Below, one piece after another: positions 34,173 to 40,079 of a stretch of 46,692 nt of DNA (position 1 is the first letter of the stretch; each line of letters starts with the position of its first letter). The notes beneath the pieces were generated by a model. It saw only the letters and a program-made list of their open reading frames with translations, was not told the DNA's origin and did no database searches. Source of the DNA: an uncultured archaeon (GTDB lineage Archaea > Iainarchaeota > Iainarchaeia > Iainarchaeales > JAAZKV01). Where the stretch lies: positions 1-46,692 of the forward strand of contig CABMEU010000022.1 of assembly GCA_902385225.1 (NCBI GenBank), written 5' to 3'. The translations under genes were made by a program, and so were the position numbers.

Positions 34173-34664
34173 ATGAAACCAAGATTAATTGTTGTTGAGG
34201 GGGCAGATGGCGTCGGCAAGACATTTCTCTGCAAAAAACTTGCTAAACAGAATAATTGGTTTTATATAAAAACTCCTCCGACCTGTCTTCTGAAAACTAA
34301 ATGTAAAAATCCAAGAGAAGAACTCTTTCGCTACTTGGAAGGATTAATGCTTAACGCTATTGTAATTAGAAAAAGGCTTAATCGGGGAGAAACTGTTATC
34401 TGTGATAGGTATTATCTGACTTTGTTAGTTGACTTAAGTCTTTTGAGAATAAAGCTTGATACTTCTGCACTTGAGAACTTTTTGCCAAAACCAAACAAAA
34501 TAATTCTCCTGGAAGAAGACTATGAAACGGTAGCTTTGAGATTAAAGCGAAAAAAGAAGAAAAGCAAACTAGAAAACAAAATAATTAAAGACAAACAAAC
34601 TTATGTAAATGTTGTCAAACTATTTACAAAAAAGAACAAGGATTATGCTAAATCATTAGCATAG
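34173..34664 (+). CDS. Thymidylate-kinase-like nucleotide kinase
   Basis: A 163-aa P-loop kinase. Walker A is VEGADGVGKTFLCKKL (about residues 8-23), the DRY motif is CDRYYLTLL near residue 75, and the LID region KRKKKKSKLEN is very Lys-rich. This resembles archaeal/bacterial dTMP kinase or deoxynucleoside kinases, though shorter than typical Tmk (about 200 aa). The exact nucleotide specificity is uncertain. It is a stand-alone gene convergent with tRNA-Ser(GGA). Confidence 0.78.
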   Translation: MKPRLIVVEGADGVGKTFLCKKLAKQNNWFYIKTPPTCLLKTKCKNPREELFRYLEGLMLNAIVIRKRLNRGETVICDRYYLTLLVDLSLLRIKLDTSALENFLPKPNKIILLEEDYETVALRLKRKKKKSKLENKIIKDKQTYVNVVKLFTKKNKDYAKSLA

Positions 34665-34713
34665 TTTTTGTAATTGAGTTCATTTTCAAAACTCAATCAC
34701 TAGCGTTAGTTTA

Positions 34714-34879
34714 CGCAGAAGCCGAGATTTGAACTCGGGCCCCCTTTCGGAGACACGCTAACAATCAAGCTGATTCAACGTTCTTTCTTTTTGGAAAGAC
34801 CGTAGACTTTTTCTTTCTTTCTAAGAAAGAAAAAGGCTTGGTTCCAGGCGTGCGCATTAGACCGCTCTGCCACTTCTGC
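34714..34879 (-). tRNA. tRNA-Ser (GGA) with intron
   Basis: A class II tRNA interrupted by an 82-nt intron (34760-34841) after position 37. Exon 1 (34842-34879) ends CACGC-CTGGAA; exon 2 (34714-34759) resumes with A then GCGTG, giving anticodon loop CTGGAAA and anticodon GGA. Acceptor GCAGAAG / CTTCTGC with discriminator G, T arm CCGAG-TTCAAAT-CTCGG, and a long variable arm confirm Ser. The intron holds an 11-bp hairpin. Splicing needs the archaeal tRNA endonuclease. CCA not encoded. The intron closely resembles that of tRNA-Ser(CGA). Confidence 0.92.
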
Positions 34880-34942
34880 TTGGGCTAGATAAATTAATTC
34901 TACAAAGCTAGGTTTTAATATATTCGCAGGCTGGCAAATGAA

Positions 34943-35434
34943 CTAGATTAATCCTTTTTGTCTTAGCGCCTCAAAAGCTAATATGGGCGCAACCGCTCTT
35001 ACCGTAAAAAATCTTGTTTTGTTTTTCATCGGAACAGAGAGAATTTCATCCATTAATTCCTGCTTCTCTGCGCTTAACCCCGAGGTTTCGGTGCCGAATA
35101 CAATTACATATTTGCCTTTCCCGAATTCATACTTTGAAAGGGGTTTTGCTTTCGCGATAGTTGAGGAAGTTCCAATTATTTTATATCCCTGCTTCTTTAG
35201 GGCGGTTATGCGCTTTGAGAAATCCGAGTGAATGGATATGTGGTCAAGCTGCGGCTTGTCGCGGAAGTCGTGTATCCAAGAGTCAAGAATATTAATCACT
35301 TTTACGTGCGTTGGCTGAATAGAATTGCCCGTGAGCTCTATCTCAATATCAAACGCAAGACCTAAGTGAATCACTTCCGCAAGGTCTCTTGGGTCGCGCA
35401 AAGTGTCAAATAGCAAAATTAGTTCTTTCTTCAA
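34943..35434 (-). CDS. SPOUT-family RNA 2'-O-methyltransferase (TrmH/SpoU-like)
   Basis: A 163-aa stand-alone SPOUT domain. Motif 2 with the knot SAM site is YVIVFGTETSGLSAEKQEL (about residues 107-126), and motif 3 is RFFTVRAVAPILAFEALR near the end, where SpoU enzymes have SLNVSVA-type residues. LFDTLRDPRDLAEVIHLGLAF is motif 1. It most likely 2'-O-methylates a tRNA or rRNA nucleotide. There is no extra RNA-binding domain. It converges with and lies 64 nt from tRNA-Ser(GGA). Confidence 0.85.
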   Translation of the reverse strand: MKKELILLFDTLRDPRDLAEVIHLGLAFDIEIELTGNSIQPTHVKVINILDSWIHDFRDKPQLDHISIHSDFSKRITALKKQGYKIIGTSSTIAKAKPLSKYEFGKGKYVIVFGTETSGLSAEKQELMDEILSVPMKNKTRFFTVRAVAPILAFEALRQKGLI

Positions 35435-35523
35435 TCAATCACTTCCAAAAATTATTCGCAGAAAAACTTTATAAGTGCTTCTTCTTTATTCTAAGTGCTG
35501 GAAAAACATCCTATTTGCAAGAA

Positions 35524-37326
35524 ATGATTATTATGGTAGCTTATGAGTTCTTCTTCAGTCTCGTTGAGATACTTGTCGCCGCGGTGCTTGTGAGCCTTGT
35601 ATTACGAAAACTCCACCAGCCCAACTTGTTTGCATACATTATTGCGGGAATACTGCTTGGACCTTTGTTCATTGGAAACTTTGATTTTACAAGCCTTGGG
35701 ATACCTTTTCAGCTTGGAATTAAATCAATCACTACCGAGATTCAATTGCTTTCCGAGCTTGGGGTCGCATTCCTGCTTTTCTCAATAGGGATTGAGACAT
35801 CAGTTAAGCGCTTGTTGCAAACAGGAAAACCGCTTATTATCGGTTCAATTCTTCAGGTAATTGGCGTAATTGGGATAACCATTCTTCTTACAAATTTAAC
35901 AGGGCTTCTCTCATTCGAATCAGCGTTATTCATTGGAGCAATAATCGCGTTCTCCTCAACAATGATTGTTGTAAAACTCCTTGCGGACTCAAAAGAAACA
36001 AATACCTTGAACGGAAGAATAATTATCTCAATTCTGTTAATCCAAGACTTCTTGGTAATCCTGCTTGTTCCTCTGCTAAAGAACTTCTCGCAAATACTTG
36101 ACCCGATGTTTTTTGCCCCAATACTCGGAAAAATAGTCCTGCTTGTATTAATCGCGTTTCTTGCGAATAAATTTCTTTTCCCGCGTCTCTTTAACATCGC
36201 GGCGAAAGAAAATGAGCTATTCTTCCTCTCAAGCATCTCAACCGCGCTCCTCTTCATTAGCGTAAGCTTTTTGCTTGATATTCCAATTAGTGTCGGCGCA
36301 TTCATCGGGGGCCTCGCATTAAGCAATCTTCCATATAACACCGCGATTTTTTCGAAAATACGCGCACTGCGCGACTTCTTTCTTACAATATTTTTTGTTG
36401 CGCTTGGGGCGGGATTAAGTTTCCAATTCGGGGCGCTCCCGTTAGTGTTAATGGTAATAATTGTTCTGTTAATTTTTGTTCTAAAACCGCTGGTATTCTT
36501 CGCGGTGGGTCTCCTCTCAGGGTATGGAAGCCGCTTAAGCCTTGAAATGGGTGTCACTCTCTCGCAGGCATCGGAATTTGGTTTTGTTATTGCGACTCTT
36601 GGGCTCTCATCACAAATACTAAGCAGCGATCTTTTTTCCTTTGTAGTAACAGTAGTGGCTTTTTCAATGATAATTACTCCGCATTTAATGAATTATTCTC
36701 CCCGCCTGGCAAACTCAGCCACCATGCGCCTCAATAAATGGTTTAATCTCTCGCAGGTGCGTCTATTGAACAGAAGAATTGATGAGTTAAGAAAACTCCC
36801 TGAAAGCAAAAAACTTGAGGGGCATATTGTGGTTATTGGGGCAGGAATTATTGGCAGGAGACTAGCAAAGAAATTAAAGATAAGCAACAGGGTTCTTCTC
36901 GTTGATGCCGACCCCGAGGTAGTAAAGCAGGGGCAGGATGATAACTTGCCTTTTGTTTATGGAACTTCTGAAGATGAGGAGCTTTTGGATCATCTTTTCC
37001 TCAACAACGCCCGCCTAATTGTTGTAACTGTGCCAATCCATAAAGAAGCGATTAGCTTTGTGCGCGCTGTAAAGAAAGCCGCCCCAAAATCAACTGTGTT
37101 CTGCAATGCCAACCACTTTTATGATGCCCAGGACTTTTATGAAAGCAAAGTTGATTATGTTTCCATGACAAATATTCTTGGAATTAATGATTTATACAAA
37201 AGAATAATTGAGTTCAAAGGAAAAGACAAAGTGTTTGTGAATAAGAAAGCAAAACAAGCGCATTTGAAATATATTGGGGAAGAGGCGAAGGAAGAGCTCA
37301 GGTATAAGAAAAAACTTATGGCATAA
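35524..37326 (+). CDS. Kef-type cation:proton antiporter with RCK (TrkA-N) domain
   Basis: About 600 aa from the ATG at 35524. The N-terminal 390 residues are a CPA2 antiporter with about 12 helices, including LHQPNLFAYIIAGILLGPLF and the acidic, Gly-rich ALGAGLSFQFGALP region. The cytosolic C-terminus has a Rossmann RCK domain (HIVVIGAGIIGRRLAKKL, DNLPFVYGTSEDEELLDHL), which senses NAD(H) or similar ligands and gates K+/H+ exchange in relatives. TATA at about 35467 predicts a leader of about 27 nt. A second antiporter without RCK is at 42461. Confidence 0.9.
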   Translation: MIIMVAYEFFFSLVEILVAAVLVSLVLRKLHQPNLFAYIIAGILLGPLFIGNFDFTSLGIPFQLGIKSITTEIQLLSELGVAFLLFSIGIETSVKRLLQTGKPLIIGSILQVIGVIGITILLTNLTGLLSFESALFIGAIIAFSSTMIVVKLLADSKETNTLNGRIIISILLIQDFLVILLVPLLKNFSQILDPMFFAPILGKIVLLVLIAFLANKFLFPRLFNIAAKENELFFLSSISTALLFISVSFLLDIPISVGAFIGGLALSNLPYNTAIFSKIRALRDFFLTIFFVALGAGLSFQFGALPLVLMVIIVLLIFVLKPLVFFAVGLLSGYGSRLSLEMGVTLSQASEFGFVIATLGLSSQILSSDLFSFVVTVVAFSMIITPHLMNYSPRLANSATMRLNKWFNLSQVRLLNRRIDELRKLPESKKLEGHIVVIGAGIIGRRLAKKLKISNRVLLVDADPEVVKQGQDDNLPFVYGTSEDEELLDHLFLNNARLIVVTVPIHKEAISFVRAVKKAAPKSTVFCNANHFYDAQDFYESKVDYVSMTNILGINDLYKRIIEFKGKDKVFVNKKAKQAHLKYIGEEAKEELRYKKKLMA

Positions 37327-37352
37327 CCGTTTCGCATGAACTAAAACAAAAT

Positions 37353-37360
37353 CATATATA
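37353..37360 (+). promoter_or_regulatory. TATA box
   Basis: CATATATA centred 20-26 nt before the ATGs at 37376 and 37382; spacing slightly favours 37382 as the true start. Confidence 0.45.
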
Positions 37361-37375
37361 CCCCAAATTCCAATT

Positions 37376-37993
37376 ATGCTAATGAATCAGGCTGGTTTTG
37401 TTTACACCGAGATAAAGAAAGTTGAAAACGCTATTGAGAACCACTTTCTTTCAAAATTCAAGTACCCAAAAATACTTGCGCTTCTATTAATGGTAGTGCT
37501 CGCGGTTTTGCTTGCAGAGAATCAGAATTTTACAAACTTTGCGTCAAGTCTTGGAGAACTTAGCTACATTGGCTCATTTATTGGCGGAATATTATTCTCA
37601 TTTGGCTTTACTTCGCCATTCGCGGGAGCCTTTTTTGTTGATGTTATTGCACCTAATATTTTTATTGCCGCGCTCATTGGAGGGGTAGGCGCAATGCTTG
37701 GGGATTTATTAATATTCAAAATAATTAGGTTCTCCTTTAAGGATGAGTTCGCGAAAATAAAGCACGAGAAACTGCTCAAAGAAATAAAATTAAAGGCACA
37801 GCACACTTTGGGAAAAAGAATTATGCGTTATATTGCTTTTGCGTTCGCGGGGTTTGTTATCGCATGCCCAGTGCTCCCTGATGAGGCGGGAGTAACTCTA
37901 ATTGCGGGATTGAGCCACATTAATGAAAAACAATTAGCGATAATTAGTTATATTTGCAACACACTTGGAATACTTGCGATGCTGTTAATCTGA
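37376..37993 (+). CDS. VTT/DedA-like membrane protein
   Basis: A 205-residue protein with about five hydrophobic helices. An early re-entrant-like stretch (ISF-G-x-TSPFAGAFFVD) and the LPDEAGVTLIAGLSHI turn near the C-terminus recall the VTT domain of DedA proteins. Together with the gene at 30313 it may move lipids across the membrane, but this is by pattern only. An alternative start is the ATG at 37382. The next small membrane protein starts 8 nt later, so they are probably an operon. Confidence 0.62.
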   Translation: MLMNQAGFVYTEIKKVENAIENHFLSKFKYPKILALLLMVVLAVLLAENQNFTNFASSLGELSYIGSFIGGILFSFGFTSPFAGAFFVDVIAPNIFIAALIGGVGAMLGDLLIFKIIRFSFKDEFAKIKHEKLLKEIKLKAQHTLGKRIMRYIAFAFAGFVIACPVLPDEAGVTLIAGLSHINEKQLAIISYICNTLGILAMLLI

Positions 37994-38001
37994 AAAGAAG
38001 G

Positions 38002-38382
38002 ATGCTTATGGATAATCAAAACGTTAAGCAGAATAAAATTGATAAGCGGCTCCTAATAAGGCTTGCCACAGTGCCCATATTTCTTTACTTGTTCTATACA
38101 ATGGGGTTACCTCTTGACGGGATAGCGGTCCTTGGAGTAATATTTGTTTTTTTCATCCTTGTCAGGGGAAAGATTTGGGGTTTGATAAAGAAAACCGAGA
38201 AAAAGTATTTTTCTTTCTCAAAGAACTGGCCGGGCTGGGCGCAGAAATTATTACTGATACTGATTTTCATTATTGTTTATGTAATCATTAAACAAATTGC
38301 TTTCTTTATCCTCGGATTATTTGGAATAAATTTTGGGGAGATTACTGAATTGGCTGCGCAAACAATCAACCAAAAACAATAA
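38002..38382 (+). CDS. Small three-helix membrane protein
   Basis: A 126-aa protein with three hydrophobic helices (about residues 20-37, 42-58 and 82-105) and a basic N-terminus. No family recognised. It starts 8 nt after the VTT-like gene, so the two are probably cotranslated and may form a complex. A short direct repeat of tRNA-Ser sequence lies just downstream (38404-38417). Confidence 0.58.
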   Translation: MLMDNQNVKQNKIDKRLLIRLATVPIFLYLFYTMGLPLDGIAVLGVIFVFFILVRGKIWGLIKKTEKKYFSFSKNWPGWAQKLLLILIFIIVYVIIKQIAFFILGLFGINFGEITELAAQTINQKQ

Positions 38383-38403
38383 AACAAGTTTTATTCTGCG
38401 CTT

Positions 38404-38417
38404 GACGCAGAGAGCCG
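38404..38417. repeat. Distal copy of tRNA-Ser(CGA) 3' end (candidate attachment site)
   Basis: GACGCAGAGAGCCG is identical to 39395-39408, which spans 12 nt of the tRNA-Ser(CGA) 3' end plus 2 downstream bases. The two copies enclose hemB. A small hairpin (CTGCG-CTTGA-CGCAG at 38396-38410) overlaps this copy, so a terminator role is the alternative. Confidence 0.55.
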
Positions 38418-38448
38418 ACGCAGGTGTTTTACCCTATGCACTACGGAT

Positions 38449-39393
38449 TTAATCAAATTTCTTTTTCCATCGAGTAAAGTGTTCCGGCGCATATCCAATT
38501 ACATAGTCAGTTCCGCATCTATTAAATCCAGAGTGTATTTCGTCAAAAGCTTCATTTTCATCAATCAACCCATTTTTAGCTGCAGCCTTAATCATTGCAT
38601 ATTCTCCGCTAACATGATACACAGCTAATGGCAATTTTGTTAAGCCGCGAGCTTGATACAAAATATCTAAGTAAAATGCGCCTGGTTTTACCATTACAAT
38701 ATCAGCGCCTTGCTCTTCGTCAATTCTGATTTGCTCAAGAGCTTGTTTTGGATTATCATAATCTGTTTGGTAGTGTTTCTTATCTTCAGATTTAAGCACA
38801 GATTTAATTGTCTGTCTATACGGGCCATACAGCGAAGAAGAAAACTTTGAGCTATACGCAAGAATCTTTGTTTTACTTAATCCAGCCCTATTTAGGGCGA
38901 TACGCAAGTGTTTTACCTGGTCATGCAATGAAAGGCAAGGCGCAACCTTATCAAATCCTGCTTTAGCAAAAGCAACCGCCAAAGCTGAGGCAGCAGCATA
39001 ACTTTCAGTTTCATTAATATGCCCATTTGTATCAAGAATGACGCTGTGTCCATCTTCACGATATGGCGATAGGCCAACATCTGCGACCAAAGTAATTGAG
39101 TCTCCAAATTTTTTCTTTGCGTGAATAGCAAACTTTGAAACTATTGAAGTTGAAGTTGAGGCCAGCTTCAAGTCTTTTTTTAAAGGAACTCCAAAAATTA
39201 GGAATTTATTTAAGTGATTCTTCTTTAAATTTGTAATATAGTCAAGTGCAGATTCTATTGAGTGGTACTTAACGTCAGGTAATGGGCTGTTCTCAGATTT
39301 TGCAATCCCTTCTTTTACAAAAATACAACAAATATACTCCACATCATCACAAATATTATTTATTTTACAAGAATTTAATACCTTTGTTGTCAA
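38449..39393 (-). CDS. hemB: Delta-aminolevulinic acid dehydratase (porphobilinogen synthase)
   Basis: Condenses two 5-aminolevulinate molecules to porphobilinogen in tetrapyrrole synthesis. The 314-aa protein keeps both catalytic lysines, in LAYSSKFSSSLYGPYR and in DIVMVKPGAFYLD, and the AVYHVSGEYAMIKAAAKNG signature. The Zn-cysteine site is replaced by DVGLSPYREDGH, so it is probably of the Mg/K-dependent kind. The N-terminal 45 residues are poorly conserved. The TTG start lies only 4 nt from tRNA-Ser; a GTG at 39342 is an alternative. It favours TTA, GCT and AAA codons over the CTT, GCG and AAG/GAG of neighbours. No other heme-pathway gene is present. Confidence 0.9.
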   Translation of the reverse strand: MTTKVLNSCKINNICDDVEYICCIFVKEGIAKSENSPLPDVKYHSIESALDYITNLKKNHLNKFLIFGVPLKKDLKLASTSTSIVSKFAIHAKKKFGDSITLVADVGLSPYREDGHSVILDTNGHINETESYAAASALAVAFAKAGFDKVAPCLSLHDQVKHLRIALNRAGLSKTKILAYSSKFSSSLYGPYRQTIKSVLKSEDKKHYQTDYDNPKQALEQIRIDEEQGADIVMVKPGAFYLDILYQARGLTKLPLAVYHVSGEYAMIKAAAKNGLIDENEAFDEIHSGFNRCGTDYVIGYAPEHFTRWKKKFD

Positions 39394-39394
39394 C

Positions 39395-39408
39395 GACGCA
39401 GAGAGCCG
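39395..39408. repeat. Proximal copy of the tRNA-Ser repeat (candidate attachment site)
   Basis: GACGCAGAGAGCCG inside and just past the tRNA-Ser(CGA) 3' end, matching 38404-38417 exactly. Flanks differ, so the identity is limited to 14 bp. Confidence 0.55.
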
Positions 39409-39552
39409 GATTTGAACCGACGAACCCTTTCGGGTCTGGTTAACTCACATTTGCCAAATAGTTTTTCTTTTGGCAAGCCCGTAGCCTTTTCTTTTAGAAA
39501 AAGAAAAGGCTTGGTTCGAGACCAGTGCGTTAGACCGCTCCGCCATCTCTGC
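39397..39552 (-). tRNA. tRNA-Ser (CGA) with intron
   Basis: A class II tRNA with a 73-nt intron (39442-39514) after position 37. Exon 1 (39515-39552) ends CTGGT-CTCGAA; exon 2 (39397-39441) starts A-ACCAG, giving anticodon loop CTCGAAA with anticodon CGA. Acceptor GCAGAGA / TCTCTGC, G discriminator, T arm CCGG-TTCAAAT-CCGG, and a long variable arm support Ser. The intron begins with CCAAGCC, exactly like tRNA-Ser(GGA), and has a 12-bp hairpin. hemB begins 4 nt downstream of its 3' end. Confidence 0.92.
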
Positions 39553-39602
39553 ATGGGCCGTCCCGCCGGCCCGCGGGCGGGGTTGCCTTCGGCAACACTC
39601 CA
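39553..39602 (-). other. GC-rich double-hairpin segment upstream of tRNA-Ser(CGA)
   Basis: About 50 bp far richer in G+C than its surroundings. It contains CCCGCC (39562-39567) pairing with GGCGGG (39576-39581) and a separate perfect hairpin GTTGCC-TTC-GGCAAC (39582-39596). On the tRNA strand this would be a structured leader; it could also be a small RNA or a terminator. Confidence 0.4.
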
Positions 39603-39763
39603 GATAATTTTCAAAAGACCGATTGGCTCAATACATATGTTTTCATTGCAACATAGAAAAAGGTTTTGGTTGGGCGAGATTTGATTTTTCTAGAGGTAAA
39701 AACCGCTTTTTACGAGGTAAAAATTGGAATTTCAGAGGGAAAAGCGTGTTTTTCCTAAGCAGG

Positions 39764-39771
39764 TTTAAATA
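39764..39771 (+). promoter_or_regulatory. TATA box of the SWIB-like gene
   Basis: TTTAAATA predicts a transcript starting at about 39793 with a leader of about 30 nt before the ATG at 39822. Confidence 0.55.
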
Positions 39772-39808
39772 CTTGAACTTCTTTTTCTAATATAAATTCA
39801 ACCTTAAT

Positions 39809-39815
39809 GGAGGGG
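39809..39815 (+). promoter_or_regulatory. Strong Shine-Dalgarno GGAGGGG
   Basis: GGAGGGG ends 6 nt before the ATG at 39822 and rules out the ATG at 39807, which overlaps the site itself. Confidence 0.65.
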
Positions 39816-39821
39816 TTAATC

Positions 39822-39998
39822 ATGGCATTATTCGGCGCAAAGCCAAAGAAAAAAGCATTCGGGGGTTATTGTATCAACTTTAAGGGTTGTGACGATACTT
39901 TAGAAAGCGTATTCGGTACTGGAGATATTGCTCCTAGCGAAATGACAAAGAAGATTTGGGCTTACGTAAAGAAGAACAAATTATCAGGAAAGAAGTAA
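39822..39998 (+). CDS. SWIB/MDM2-like mini-protein
   Basis: A 58-aa basic protein. The C-terminal half (IAPSEMTKKIWAYVKKNKL) matches the end of the SWIB/MDM2 fold (typical form: EVTKKLWDYIKKNGLQ), preceded by TLESVFGTG as the middle of the domain; the N-terminal strand FGGYCINFKGCDD is different. SWIB proteins in bacteria and eukaryotes bind DNA-associated or transcription factors; the role of this mini-form is unknown. It has the strongest ribosome-binding site in the window and a hairpin terminator, suggesting an abundant product. Confidence 0.75.
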   Translation: MALFGAKPKKKAFGGYCINFKGCDDTLESVFGTGDIAPSEMTKKIWAYVKKNKLSGKK

Positions 39999-40015
39999 AT
40001 CTAATTATTAAAAAT

Positions 40016-40054
40016 TTCCTGTACCGCAAAGCGCAGTACAGGAATTATAATTTT
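40016..40054 (+). terminator. Hairpin terminator of the SWIB-like gene
   Basis: TTCCTGTACCGC-AAA-GCG-CA-GTACAGGAA (two-base bulge) at 40016-40044, then a T-rich run. It lies between convergent genes and may work on both strands. Confidence 0.65.
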
Positions 40055-40079
40055 CTTATTTATCGCATTTTTTTAACCC

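Noticed and set aside
34080..34720. A second tRNA-linked insertion at tRNA-Ser(GGA)
   Set aside because: No convincing second copy of its 3' end was found near the kinase gene.
39412..39684. Reading frames across tRNA-Ser(CGA)
   Set aside because: They cross a well-folded tRNA and its intron.
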